From positions 8,893,656 to 8,957,655 of the forward strand of contig NC_041011.1 in the NCBI RefSeq assembly GCF_004193775.1: 64,000 nt of DNA, given 5' to 3'. Below the pieces are notes generated by a model, which saw only the letters and a list, made by a program, of their open reading frames with translations, had not been told where the DNA came from and searched no databases. Positions 1 to 12,028 of this stretch are shown one piece after another. The position numbers and the translations under genes are program-made. Position 1 is the first letter of the stretch. Each line of letters opens with the position of its first letter. The DNA is from Glycine soja (taxonomy: Eukaryota; Streptophyta; Magnoliopsida; Fabales; Fabaceae).

Positions 1-1890
1 CAACTTTTTTTGGGGTGGGGTTGGGGGGATATGTTGGATGGGGGTGGTTATAGCAAATGAGGTAATTTGGAAGGTAAAAGTGAAGAGGAAAGAGTGCATC
101 ATTTTTAAGGTAGACTTCGAGAAAATATATGACTCTGTCAAATGGTCTTTCTTATACTACATGTTGAAGAGATGTGACTTTTGTTACAAGTGGATAACCT
201 GTACGAAAGGTTGTGTTGAGTCTTCGACTATTTCATTTCTAGTTAATGGGATTCCAACCTAAGAGTTTGAAAATCAAAGGGGGTTTAAGGCAAGCAATCC
301 ACTAGCACCGTTCTTGTTCCTTTTAGTGGCAGAAGGTCTTGTTGACCTAGTGAGAAATGCAGTGTCAAAAGGAATACTGATGGGTTGTGGGGTGGATGAT
401 GTGGCACTACAAATTTCCTCCTTACCATTTGCAGGTGATGTGCTACTTTTTGGACAACCAAAGGTCAACAATGTTTTCACTTGGAAAGCTATCCTCATAA
501 GCTTTGAACTGATGGCGAGTCTAAAGGTGAATTTCCATAAAAGCAAGCTGGCAGAAGTATGAGTCAAGAAGGAAATCATGCATAAATTTTCTTCCATTCT
601 AAATTGTTAGTTGATGAAAGTTCCCTTTGTATATCTAGGCATCCTTGTGGGGGCCAATTTTAGAAGAGTGGATACTTGGAAACCAGGGGTGGAGAAAATC
701 TCAAGGAAACTTGCCTCTTGGAAACATAAGCTTTTATCCTTTGGTGGTAGAGTGTGTCTCATTAAGTTGGTGTTATCATCAATGCCTATGTTTTGTTTTT
801 CACTTCATAAAGTGCCTACAGAGGTCATTAATGAAATTGCTAAGCTATAAAGGGGGTTTTGTGGGGGGTAAAAAAGGATGAGAAAAAATTATGTTGGGTA
901 AGTTGGCACTAAATTTGTTGTTCAAATGAGTGTGGTGGCTTGGGAATTAAAGACCTTAAAAGTTTTATTAAAGTTTTTTTAGCAAATTGGATGTGGAGGT
1001 TTATTAATGAACATGATTCTATATGGGTTAGAATTTTAAAAGAGAAAACTGGTCTGGGGGTGGATTTTATGCATAATCCATCAACACCATCATGCTAGGA
1101 AGATGTGCATGAGGTGTGATAAAAAGATCACCGACAAGATTGGTTTTGGAAAGCTTTGAAGCAAAAGGTTGGCAATGGAGGAGACACACTCTTTTGGAAA
1201 GATGTATGGCCAGGGAAGAGGAAATTGGAATTAAATTCAGCAGATTGCTTTCGATATCAACACAATCAAATTGTTGTATAAATGAAGTTGGTAGGTGGGT
1301 AATAGGGAGTGGAAGTGGGATTTACATTGGAAAAGAAATCTATTTATATAGGAAAATCATTTAATAAATGGTTTTCTCAATTCATTAGATTTAGTGAGGT
1401 TAATTAGGGATGAGAATGATTCTTGGTGTTAGGAGGATTTAGATATGTATACTGTGAAGATGACATATGAACTATTGCAGGGAGGAAAAGAGTTCCACAT
1501 ATCTCAATCTTGCAAACAATTATAGTGTCTTAAAGCACCTTCCATGAATTTAGCTTTCAGATGGAGGATTGCATTGTCCAAAGTTCCAACATTAACCAAC
1601 CTTAAACACATATTGATTTTGGGACATAGTGAGGATTCAAAATGTCAGATTAGGTGTAGGAAGGGATGCAAGGTTGATGTGGTCTAATGTCTAGCTTGTA
1701 GTGATCTGTACAATCTAGTTATAGAGAAATGACATAGTTTTTAGTAAGGGTAATTTATGCATGGAAAACATGTTGGAGATTATTAGGAGGTCGTGGAAAT
1801 GGAATACGACATAGTTGAAAGGATTTCATTATTTTATGTATGATTGGTCCTTCAATGTTAGATCTGTGATGCAATAGAGCTAGACAATAA
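1..1890 (+). pseudogene. LINE (L1-type) ORF2 reverse transcriptase remnant
   Basis: Dead second ORF of a plant non-LTR retrotransposon, entering from the window edge. The reading frame shifts several times, but the RT blocks are in order. A palm start containing KVDFEKIYDSVKWSF lies near 110-160. FLLVAEGLVDLV is near 315-350. FAGDVLLFGQPKVNN is near 428-470; FAGD stands where plant LINEs have F/YADD, so a catalytic Asp is replaced by Gly. A thumb-like VPFVYLGILVGANFRR lies near 617-665. Past 880, fragments in changing frames resemble the C-terminal zf-RVT region, e.g. WRIALSKVPTLTNLKH near 1560-1605. The family would copy its RNA by target-primed reverse transcription; this copy has many stops and cannot. 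The 3' limit is approximate and no poly(A) or TSD was identified. Confidence 0.85.
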
Positions 1891-2109
1891 TTGAAACCTG
1901 TTGGCATGCATATATCATGAATTTTCTGGTTATGTGTCCTATAAAGTAGGCAATACAAAGGGAGAGGATGTCTTTCTCAAGAGGAGGAGGGTGGTGATTT
2001 TAATGTCTGATGTTGCATGCGGATCAACACCATTGGGTAGTTTATGGCATATGGTTCATCAAAAACAAATGTCTAGAAATGATTTTATTAAGATACCCTT
2101 TCCTTTGAG

Positions 2110-2910
2110 TTCTATTAGAAATTATCCTCTTTCGAGCGACTAATCCCTAAAACTGATGCATATAAGACCTTCCTTGTATTTATACTAAGGATTACCCTCT
2201 TTCGAGCGCCTAACCCTTAAAGATGATGCAAGGATGAATGATACATGAAATTAAAATAAGAAAGAATAATAGGAAAGAAAACACCTATTTGCATTGATAG
2301 ATATGAAGCATACAATACATCTTTTGGCTTCTTAGGCCTGCTAGGCCCTAACTAAGGGGGTTTAGCATCTCATTGTCATGAGAGGCTTTACAGTTTAGGG
2401 GCTGATGTGGATAAAAGAAGAGGAATAGATAGAGGAGGAGAAGGGGATAATGAACATAGATAGAGGGTTTCCCCTATTAAAGATGCTTAGGCTTATGATG
2501 TATTCATTAGAGAGCTCTGAGTCACTAGGGTGGTCTAGGGGTTGGTATCCCAGTGTGTATTTCTCCTTTGCTTCCTACTCTCTTTATAGGCCTAAGGTAG
2601 CTTAATTTCCACGCGACTTCGCGCTAAGTGCGCCTTTGGGCTTCTTCGTGGGCCATCTTCATGCTAAGCGAGGAGCTGCGCTGGGCCTGTCTTGTGTGCT
2701 AAGCGAGCTGTCCCAATCTTCAACTTTTTCTTCAAATTTTTGCATCAATTTTCCTTCAAAGCACTTGAAATTTTCTTCTTTTAAATTCTGCTAATAAAAA
2801 ACTACAAAGATATTAATTTCTTTATTATTTCATTAAAAACAATAATAAAGTAAAGAAATTACAATCATTCTTAGCCAAAATTGACTACCAAATTAACTCA
2901 AATTTCACAG
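2110..2910. mobile_element. Probable Gypsy-type LTR remnant
   Basis: No gene is visible. The segment contains the GCGCTAAG motif repeated in variants (near 2620, 2660-2700), typical in my experience of LTRs from soybean Ty3/Gypsy families, plus an A/T-rich tail with TTCTTTATTATTTCATT near 2818. Ends and TSD could not be fixed, so orientation is left open. It may have landed in or beside the LINE relic upstream. Confidence 0.35.
2121..2230. repeat. Two-copy direct repeat, ~40 bp units
   Basis: Bases 2121-2160 and 2191-2230 are near-identical copies built around CCTCTTTCGAGCG, separated by 30 bp. They lie at the edge of the LTR-like segment and may be a short tandem duplication within it. No coding content. 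Confidence 0.7.
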
Positions 2911-3436
2911 TTATCACTTATATCCTCTGTTTCCTCCACTATCTTCACCACCATGGTAGTACCACACAACAACATATTCATGTAATCCCTGGTTCACACC
3001 ATTAATGGGATACCCATGCATATGATCCATGCCATTCTATTCCCTGGAACTATGGTGGGATTCCTTTTTTCCAATGATAGAAACAAAGACCAAATTCCAT
3101 GAATTTTGCCTTTATTAATCTTTTCCCTCATACCATCATCTACACCCCCAACAAGAACCATATCATCTCCCTATTACCTCCTAATAAGCATACGTCTTCA
3201 ATTGTCAAACATAGTAATGTCCTTTAACTTCCCCACCCAACAACCCTCTAACCTTGCTAAGTATCTTTTATTTGTTTCCACCCATGCCCTTCATTGTTGC
3301 TTCTATTGGTTCCCTTGACTTTCATCTCTAAGTGTGTTGTTGTCCCCTTTGTCCAAGACCACACTTTGGTGGTTTTTCCCTTAGAGATGCATTTTGATTG
3401 CTCTTGGTTTTGCTTGTATCGATGCTTGAAACATGA
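2911..3436. other. Intergenic, no supported gene
   Basis: Pyrimidine-rich AT-rich DNA between the LTR-like remnant and the minus-strand LINE ORF1 relic. Short open stretches (e.g. 3106-3318 +) show no recognisable domain. Part of it may belong to the LINE relic on the minus strand. Confidence 0.5.
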
Positions 3437-3880
3437 TTAGTCACCTACTTCTTTTTGTTCTCCTTGTTCATCACTTCTTTGTTGTGGTCCTTCATATGCA
3501 CCTCCGTACTGCTTCCCCTTCATATAGAATCCCAAATCATCATATTTCCTCCTTTTGTACTCTTGGAGATTCACATGCATCTTAACATTACGAATAACAA
3601 TTTGTTCCAGTTGCCTTTCCAATTTCAAAGCATTTTCCACACCTTTAAATCTTAGAAAGCCAAACATGTGATCCCATCTATTTCTTCTCTCCACAATCAC
3701 CAAATCACATATTTTTTTCCCTACTGTCGAAAGGTTCCCCATAAATCTGATGCCTTGAAATCCTCTAGAAATCTTGAAAAGAAAATCGTGGATACGTTCC
3801 CCTAATTTCTTCCAACTGTTTGCTTCCATTTTCCTTTTGTTCGTGCAACTCCTTGTCTCTATGATTCCCCCATTCTCCAT
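3437..3880 (-). pseudogene. LINE ORF1-like RRM protein remnant
   Basis: A 147-codon minus-strand ORF with the layout of the RRM-type nucleic-acid-binding domain found at the N-terminus of plant LINE ORF1 proteins. The fold elements are visible in order: IRFMGNLSTVGKKICDLVIV (beta1-alpha1-beta2 region), an RNP1-like MFGFLRFKGVENALKLERQL, then IRNVKMHVNLQEYKRRKYDD (final strand and basic tail). In such elements the domain coats element RNA. It lies on the opposite strand from the RT remnant at 1-1890, so the two are separate insertions or an inverted fragment. No CCHC zinc knuckle follows. A host RRM gene fragment is the alternative. Confidence 0.5.
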
Positions 3881-4331
3881 CTCATAGCAAAAATGAGGGT
3901 ATCACATCGTCAAAGTTGCCAATCAGTTCGCTGCTGACAGATATGTACTGTTTGGTTTGGAATTCATTTAGTCTAAACTTGTTAATTGATCTGTGGATTC
4001 GATACCACCACAAATTGTAGAAAAAATAAAAAAATGCAAGAAAACCTCTTTCTCTCATCAAAATTTACTACTAAAATACCCAAGTGCAACTCCTCTTCAC
4101 ACACAAGGAAAAAACAACCACACAACATGTGATAACAATTGTCTTTTGAATATGATTTTAGAATTTCGTCCAAAGGATGAACCCAATATCACTTGAAAAA
4201 CAAACACACCCACCACCTACCACTTGTTTGATCAAATGCCCAACTCACGAAGAGATGCAAAACGATAAGTATGGGTTATCATTTCCTTGACAACTCATCA
4301 TCATATAAAAAAGAACTAGCAACCAGCCAAC
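3881..4331. other. Intergenic, no supported gene
   Basis: AT-rich DNA between the LINE ORF1 relic and the Gypsy LTR. Overlapping short ORFs on both strands (3982-4196) have no recognisable domain and look like chance. Confidence 0.5.
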
Positions 4332-5499
4332 CCGATTATCGCAATCTACCCTTCAGCGGGAGGGCGTCTTCCAAAAAGGAAAACGCGCGGGAGTCGCCAC
4401 CAACGTTTATTCGAGAAAAATGTTAGAAAAACCAAAAAAGGGTTTGTGAATTTTAAGAATAAGGGTTCGAGAGTTGTTTACGTGCGGGGAAGGTATTAGC
4501 ACCCCACGCGTCCGTCACAAGGGATGACAACCTTTAATCTAGTGTGCAAAATCATGGCTTCAATATTTATTTATTTATTTTCCCTTTTTTACGTTTTTAC
4601 TTTTTGGGGTCGACAAGAGTGTTGCCCTTGCTCCTACAAATCCTCAAGTGCGATGAGGAACTCAGACCTACATAGTTTTTTACAAGCGAAAAAAAGTTGT
4701 GTGTTGAGTTGATTTTAAATTTTTAAAAGGTTCATTTCAACCAAAAAAAATAAAAGAGACCGTTAAGGCGTTGGACCTTGAATGGATTCAAGCGACTTTT
4801 GTGGATAAAAACTCAATTCATGTTGATTTCATTATGGTTTCACTTATTTACTTTGAATCTCATTAAAAGACGATTTGAGATGTAAATGATCAGTCAAAAC
4901 TCACTTTACAAGAAGAAAAGGGATTACTGATGATAGAAGAATGAGATGAAGATGTACAAAGCAACAAATAGGACCTCTAAGGGTGCATAGATTGTATCCA
5001 AATGCGTAAAAGAAATACTAATCGAATGACGAACGAAGAACACCGAGCGAAGAACGATGTAGAAGTCGATTACGGTTGCAATTCGGTAGCGTCTCGACCT
5101 CATTTTTCTTCTCATTCTCTTCAAAATTCAGTGAAATCTTTCAATGTTTGAAAGCTGAACCCTTTCTTCAACCCTCCTTATGCTTATTTATAGGAAATGA
5201 GGGGACTTGGTTGATCTGCAGCTCGCCCAGGCATTAACCTGAAGTAACCTTGCTCTGCCAAGTGATCTGATTACTTCACCCCTAAGCTATTTGGGGGCTG
5301 GCTTGCCTGGGTGAGCCAGGGGTTAGAAAAAGCTTTAAAATGACCCTTTTGCCCTCCTTTTTTGGGTATTTTATGCATTCTTTACCGAAACGTTGAATAA
5401 TCTTTCGTCTTGCACGACTGGTATCGAACAGCTCAATTCGGCTAACAAGAATCAAAATGTTGGCGAATGATAGTCCCTAGACGAAATTAGGGTCTGACA
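4332..5499 (-). mobile_element. Tat/Ogre-type Gypsy LTR (minus strand), solo or truncated
   Basis: On the minus strand it begins TGTCAGACCCTAATTTCG at 5499. It holds a promoter-like CCTATAAATAAGC near 5190, and a conserved end block (near 4440-4510, read on minus) where GGTGCTAATACCTTCCCC leads toward CTCTCGAACCC. That block is characteristic of legume Ogre/Tat LTRs. TGGCGACTCC at 4399-4390 (minus) resembles the Ogre primer-binding site (tRNA-Arg type), so the LTR proper probably ends near 4400 with a short piece of leader beyond. CCAAC occurs at 4327-4331 and 5500-5504 and is a candidate 5-bp TSD. No gag or pol follows. Short ORFs inside are LTR noise. Confidence 0.65.
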
Positions 5500-7066
5500 C
5501 CAACCAACTACAAAGCCAAATAAAAAATCTAACAATAATCCAATTGAGATCTAGCTACCCAATAGCAAAAGAAGAAAAATGAAGAACACCCATATTTTTT
5601 TATATTTCAATGAAATCTGAAATTGATTGAGGGGTTTTGCTCCTCACTTCCAGACGATCAAAACATGACCTTGCTTGATTTCGTCATGGGTATTGGTAAA
5701 TTGAAGCGGATCATGTTGTGGGCCAAACACAACCCACTTGTTGTTTTGGGAAAGGAAGATGAACTTTTGCAACTCTAAGCCAACATGCCATCATTGTGTT
5801 TTTCAGGGTGAGGGAGCAATGGATGCCAATGAAGTTGACGATGCCGATGACAAAGATGGTGAGACCGTTGGAGTAGAAAGGGTTTGGTGAATGACCATGA
5901 TACATGAAAATGGAGGTTTGAGATGGTTTGGAGGGGAGACATGACACATGTCCACTCCTTAAGGCATAGTCATGTTACACATAGGTTCGGTTATAACCGA
6001 ACCTAAATCTCAGGCAAAGACCAAAATAGTTGCTTAGTCAGTAGTAAGAATAATTATCATAATGCTTTACTTACTTTTTTGTTGTTGAAAGAGATAATTT
6101 ACTTACTTGTTTACCATTTAATATACATATATCTAAAATTACAATTAAAATCAAAGAGAAAAACATTTTCTTAATTTAACTAGACATAGCTTACATCTCC
6201 CAGTGGAAAACTATAGAAGAATGCATGCTTTGCCTGTCATTAAATGACATCACCCTCCCTTTTTCGTTATTAATTGAGTTGCATTGTCTAGGAAAGCTTC
6301 AATAATGACTTTGTTATTAAAGTGAAACTTTATTTTATATATTTATTTTAAAGTTCAAGATATAATTTGAAAGAAATATTAATAATACACTTTTAACATA
6401 TTCTTTTAAACTACCTAAAACAAACATATTCATTTAAATATGTTTTTTTATTATCAGTTAAAATTTATTGAAAATACAGTTTAACAAATTTTATTAATAA
6501 ATCTGTCTCTTAAGTTTTCAATAAATTCTAATAAATAAAAATATGAATAAAAGAAAGATATATGTTTAAAAATCTGTTAGCTTCTGAATTTAACTTTGCA
6601 ACATTTAACCCATCAAAGAGAAAGAAGAACATATATAATAGTTCAAATTTTAGATATAATTTTATAAAAAAACAAAAATATTTTAGAAATATTTTTTTTT
6701 CCAGAATCTCGAAGTAGTTAGGAAGCTATAAATCCTCTTTCCAGTTCCATGTTCCAAACTCGGGCATGGCCAGTGACACTAATTTTACACTCTTTTCTGT
6801 GTTGCAAAAGACGCATCTCTGCATGGTTGATTTAGTCATATTTGGATACTGACTTGTTGAAAGGTTGTTGGGTGGTTACTGCAACTCACTACCAACCAGA
6901 CAAACCAAAACCCACTGTCAATTACGCCATTTTTTTTCTTCTTTTCATTATACAATGCGAAAAACCAACACCGTTTCTTCTTCCACAAGCTCTTCAACCT
7001 TCGCATTCAACAACGACACCTCATCACTCTCTTCATTCTCATTCATTCCCTCACACCGTCGCCACC
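5500..7066. other. Intergenic/upstream region of the TT9-like gene
   Basis: AT-rich DNA without a recognisable gene. The minus-strand ORF at 5711-5947 has no family resemblance I can name. The last ~200 bp (6860-7066) turn C/T-rich with CTCTTCATTCTC-type tracts, as in plant 5' leaders, and presumably contain the 5' UTR of the gene starting at 7067. No confident TATA box. Confidence 0.4.
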
Positions 7067-8565
7067 ATGTTGCGCTCTCTCTGGCGATCCATCGATCGCT
7101 TCTCTTTTCAACACTTCCAGTAAGTGATTGATGAATCGATTTTTTTTCCCGCCATTGCTTCGTCCGAATTTGCCTCGTTAGGTTTCGTTGTGAGATTTCA
7201 CTTTTGTAATTAACTTAATTAACGTAAATTTTTGTGACAAATTGAATTTCTATGATGCATGTTGTGGTTGTTCTTGTCCAGTAAGTGTATAATCAAATTT
7301 CCGTCATTGCTTCATTCGAGTTTGCCTTGTTAGGGATCGGTGTGAGATTTTGTTGCAATTTTTCATAATTAACTTAACTATTCGTAAATTTTGGTGACGA
7401 ATTGAATTTATAGAATGCATGTTGAGGTTGTTCTTGTCTTTAGAGTGTGAACTTTTTAAAATAATACAGTGAATTATTTTTCGGTGCTGATGGATTTTAA
7501 TGTCGTTGATGCGGTTACAGATATGTAATCAACGAACTGCAGAAAATCAAAGTTGTGGACCAGAATAACAGGGTAACATGCATCAATTTGTGTGTGCGTC
7601 TTCTTTTGCTTGAGAAAACCGCGATGCACTTATGCATGCTATTTCTTGTAGGAGCTTGTGGTGGATTTGTTGCAATCTGTTGTGGAGATTGTGACTTATG
7701 GTTATAGACAAGATCCTCAAATTTTTGAGTATGAATCTGTGGTAGAAATTTCATTCTTTCTTCTTCAGTTGGTGTTGTTTTTTGGACGTGGTTTTTATAA
7801 TTGTGACTGATTGTAAATATTTAGGTGTTTCATGGAACGACAAGTGCTGGCGGACTTTGTTCGCATACTTAAGATTAGTCAAGATTCGAAAATTGAGGGG
7901 CCACTGCTTCAGTATTTGAGTATAATGATTCAAAACATGGATAGTGAACATGCAATTTGTAAGATACTAAGATGGTTGATATTATGTTGACATCTCTGGT
8001 TAAGCTCATTGACTTCTGAGTTTTACTTGTGTATGCATACTTAGTTGATATTTACAAGAAGTATTCATTTTACAAAACATAGTGTCACCCTTAAGTCCTT
8101 GTCTCCTTGGGTAAGTACTGGTACTTAACATAAATTGGTGTTCCTTATTTGCATGGTGCAGTTTATTGTGTCAGCAATGGTTATATCAACAACATTATTT
8201 TGCATCCCTACAAATTTGATGGGGGAGATCTAGCTCTATACTATGTTTCTTTCGTAAGGTTAATCCTTTCCTCCTTTCCTTTGCATCTCTCTTTATCACT
8301 AAACATTTGTTGTGAGTTTTCCCTGCTTGTTTAAAGACGTGAAGTTATATGTTCAACATTTTTTTCTCCTTTTTTATTTATTTGTTTTGAATAGTGTTGG
8401 AAAAAGTGGAAATTTTGTAATTCTGATATGTTGTTTCACATATTTCTTTCTTTCATGTTATAGTAATTTATAGAATAAATTAAAATTTTGTTTGTTTCTT
8501 CATACAGGGCAATTAGCAATAAAATAAACAGAGACACACTTTGCCTTCTTGTGAATGTTCAGGGG
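7067..8565 (+). CDS. TT9-like: TT9-like exons 1-6: intact N-terminal FPL domain
   Basis: Six exons join in frame into 157 codons with GT-AG borders. Key stretches are YVINELQKIKVVDQNN, VDLLQSVVEIVTYGYRQDPQ, CFMERQVLADFVRILKIS, LLQYLSIMIQNMDSEHAI, NGYINNIILHPYKFDGGDLA and AISNKINRDTLCLLVNVQ. This order is diagnostic of the FPL domain (N-terminal helical domain of CLEC16A proteins). The exon 5 donor is taken at 8259 (AAG|GTTAAT), because the nearer GTAAG at 8254 would put exon 6 out of frame. No lesion was found here, so damage is confined to later exons. Confidence 0.85.
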
Positions 8566-8898
8566 GTAAGTTCAAAACAATAAATATAATGTTTAGTTGC
8601 TGTCTGTTAGATCAAGATCATTATCTTCCCACTTTGGATAAAACACAAGGCTTGAATTATTTTATGGTTGCACTTATTAGGCTGCAACTATTTAACTTTT
8701 TTCAGTCGATCAATAATCTCGTTAGCAAAGATAATGTAATATTATTTTCAGTCAATCAATAATCACTTGTGAATGCAATGTGAAGGGGGAAGAATCATCA
8801 TCAGTTGATTTTTACTGGATGTAAAGACTTTTTTTTTTTCGTCCAGCAGAATTCGGCAAAAGTATTTTAATATTCTTTGTTTCAACATTCAACTGCAG

Positions 8899-11454
8899 GA
8901 TGCTGTAGTCTCTTTTCCCTTCTACACTGAAGCTCCAAGATTTGCTCAGCATGAAGAAAAGATTATTCAGACAGCTATACTGCTTTAGTTCTGAACATCT
9001 ACAATGGTATTCCACTGCTATTTGAATTGCTTGCAAGTTGTAAGCATGCTTTAGTGCAATAGATTACTGAAGTTTGTAACATTTTTTATCTTGATTCTAC
9101 AGTTAGTGATGACCTGGTCTATCAATTTATATCAATTTCTCCAGTTTCTGAATATTTCTCTGACCTGGTTCGCAGATTAAGCGATCTATGCTTTCACTTA
9201 GATGATTTTGTCTATGATAAAGGGTATGCTACTCGAATATTTTTTTTATCAAATAATTGTTGGTACTTTATAGGCATTAAAATAGTTCTAACTTATGGAG
9301 CTAACTGCCCTACACTGTAGCAAGAAAATGGACACTCAAAAACGAAGAAATGGGGTTATTCTTGAATCTGACGAAATTGCAGATGAACTGTACTACTTTA
9401 AAGACATTCTTAGTGTTGGCGAGCCTCATTTGACTAGACTGGTTACGGAAAATCTTCTGAATGGGCTTGTGTTTCCTTTACTATTCTCATTTATGGCTTC
9501 AAAGAATAAAAATGTGCAAGATGCAAAACTTTCCTGCAAACTAGTATGCCTTTAGTTTTAGTTTCTCTCTGCCTTTATATCATACATATATTAACTTTAG
9601 TGTTCAAGTCTGTTAATTATGATAGGGTAGTGCCCTCCAATTTGTGAATATTTAGGGATTTGACTCCTTTAAAGTGACATGTATAAAGTGAGAAAGTAAG
9701 AGTGTATCCATCCTTGATTTGAAATGAGTTTAATACAAGGTACTTTAATTAAAATCAAGGTGAACACACCCTTACTTTCTTACTTTATTCACCTTCTCTC
9801 TTTAGACAACCTATATCCAATATTTGATCTATACTCTATAGCATGAAAGAATGGGAATTTCCCCACATGGAATTCAATCTTTGTTTTTCTAAGATCCATG
9901 AATTTTGTTTTTATTTTAATTGAAAAGAGAGGAGAAAATCATCATTTAAATTAACCATAAAGTCCACTTCTTACGTTTAAGTAGTTCATTCAGTTTTTAG
10001 ACTTAATCATTTTAGAAGAGAGAACTGTCGCACCATCATAATTGAATAATTTTGTCTCTCTTGTACTTGTATTTTTCATGCTTCTTATAGTGTGCTAATA
10101 ATAAAATTGAACAAAAATCTGATATGAAAGGAAAGAAACATGAAAATAAGCTTGGTGGAAACTCCTGCAATTGAGTTGCTTGTCACACTTGCATATTATT
10201 CCATATTTTTTTCATGTGATGTACTCATTAAAACTATAATCTTTTCCCCATGGATCTGATTTGTCTGCTACAACTTTGCTATATATCATATCCCGCCTTC
10301 TTCAGGTTGTTGGTGGAAGAAGCATGATTAATAATGTGGCTGATGTTATCTTGTATCATATATTGAACTTAAATGTGAGTATTCCAAGTGAAGGGAATCC
10401 TTCTGATGTCCATGATGATGTTAGAACTTTTTCAAAGTGCTTGAATGAAGTGGAAAAAGTTATATGCATGAGTCAAATGGATCTGAGAGTATCAATGGGA
10501 TCTATTTAAGTGCTAATTGGGAAGGTTTCATGTCTAGTTTCAATATTAATAGCTCAAACGGTGAAATTTGTTCCAAAAGGTTGGTGGTTTGTAGATTTTG
10601 TTATTGTTTTTTTCATCATAGACTTTATAGTGTTGAGACACTTTTGTTCTATCTTGTCCACCTTTTGTTTTTGTGTATGTGCCAGGGGGAGGACCTGTGG
10701 TGGTGGGGAGATCAAAGGAGAAATCTTGTTAGTTAGAAGGATTGGGATCCATAAAGGATAATGGTTGTTGATAAATGACTATGCCAGATTAGAAATAATG
10801 TTATACAAAATGTGTTGCTGGTTGATGTCATAGTTTGTCCTAGTTGGATTTTGGTTTCCATTGATTGATTGAAGCTTTGCATAATCTAATCATCGACTTC
10901 ATTCTAATATATTACTTAAGCTTTTAGGATTGTAGTTTGCTTTTCCTTCTTTTCTTATAAGCTTCATGATTATGTTAAGAGTTTCATGAGAAAGCTAGAT
11001 CCCAAAATAAATGATGATTGTATTTTATCCAATTCAAATTTGATTTTTTTTTCTTGGTGAATTAATGCTTTTATGTTTTCATGAAGAACTTGTTCTTCAA
11101 CAAGGGTTTGCAATGCAGCTCCTGACATCAGGAGGTAGCATTACTAAGGCAGATCATTAATGCATTAATGAGTGCAAGTTCATGAGCTTGTGTATCTAAA
11201 TATACATAATGAAATTGCTTTTGTTGTAGGAGTGGAATCTTTGCTTTTGTTTTCTGTAAGGATCAAAGCATATTGTTAGCTTCAATATTTCTCTTGCTTA
11301 TTCTGACTGAAAGTAAAGGTAGTGTTATTTTGTTCATTTATGTACCCTTACAATTGTCTTTTAGTAAATGACTGAGTTATTTGTTTCTATTTCATGCAAG
11401 TTTTGCAGATCTTGATTGTATCCTATCTCCAATGAGTGGGCTAAGTGAGAAGAG
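8899..11454 (+). pseudogene. TT9-like: TT9-like exons 7-12: middle region with frameshifts
   Basis: Exon 7 (8899-9006) reads DAVVSFPFYTEAPRFAQHEE and on to IIQTAI, then hits TAG. Shifting one base after 8980 recovers ALVLNIYN, so one base is missing. Exons 8 and 9 are clean (YFSDLVRRLSDLCFHLDDFV; DELYYFKDILSVGEPHLTRL). Exon 10 starts ATTLLYIISRLLQVVGGRSM at about 10267 but has CT, not AG, directly upstream. It shifts frame again near 10467, from EVEKVIC to ESNGSESINGIYLSANWEGF. Exon 11 gives SGIFAFVFCKDQSILLASIF and exon 12 LDCILSPMSGLSEK. An alternative strong donor GTAAGT lies at 11464. Confidence 0.8.
9680..9792. mobile_element. Small MITE / inverted repeat in TT9-like intron 9
   Basis: Imperfect terminal inverted repeats of ~40 bp: the left arm GTATAAAGTGAGAAAGTAAG matches the reverse complement of the right arm ending TTACTTTCTTACTTTATTCAC, around a ~25-bp loop. 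Size and structure fit a MITE; the family was not identified and no clear TSD was found. The rest of intron 9 (9544-10266) is AT-rich and featureless. Confidence 0.6.
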
Positions 11455-11623
11455 GTATGGATGGTAAGTATTGATGGATACATTCATTTGAATTGAAGAG
11501 GATCATCATTTTTCAGAATATGCCACGTCTATTTCTATAAACTTTTAAAAATCATTTGTTCTTTAAACAAAGTTTTTTTTTTTGCTCAAAAAATTGCGGA
11601 GCTTTTTAACTGTGTCAAAATAC

Positions 11624-11823
11624 AACAACAACAAGCCTTTTTCCTGCTACTAGGTGGGGTTGGCTACATTGAAAAAATATCTCTATTGACAAACCATTGA
11701 CCTTCAAATCCTTCTTAATGGTTTTGCCCTTAGTTTTGGCCTTCCTCTACCTCTAGCAATATGGATACCCTCCATTTATCTATTCTCCTTATTAGGGTGT
11801 CCGCAAATCTTCTCCACCCACCC
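11624..11823 (-). mobile_element. 5'-truncated LINE / Au-SINE-type retroposon
   Basis: About 200 bp in intron 12. On the minus strand it ends with the plant LINE/Au-SINE 3' signature: CAACCCCACCTAGTAG, AAGGCTTG and a (TTG)n tail. Upstream, RGRGRPK-like coding, the usual C-terminal residue of plant LINE ORF2, is still readable. It is flanked by ~19-20 bp target-site duplications, TTTAACTGTGTCAAAATAC (left, ending 11623) and the same with one extra A (11824-11843). That marks target-primed insertion of a 5'-truncated copy. Confidence 0.75.
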
Positions 11824-12028
11824 TTTAACTGTGTCAAAAATACTTGTATATAATCATGATCTTGCCTCCGTGAATCACAATTGATGCATGAGGTTGAGAA
11901 GATTTTGTTCTATTTATTTTGCTTTTAAAACCAATTTTTGACTACATGCATTTATTATTGAGAAAATTGCAAAAAAAGGAATTCTTTGTAAAAATATTTA
12001 TAACTTAGGAACATGTAACTATTGAAGT

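Noticed and set aside
4924..5124. Minus-strand ORF of 66 codons
   Set aside because: Lies wholly inside the Gypsy LTR, just downstream of its TATA-like block; composition is that of the LTR leader, with no domain.
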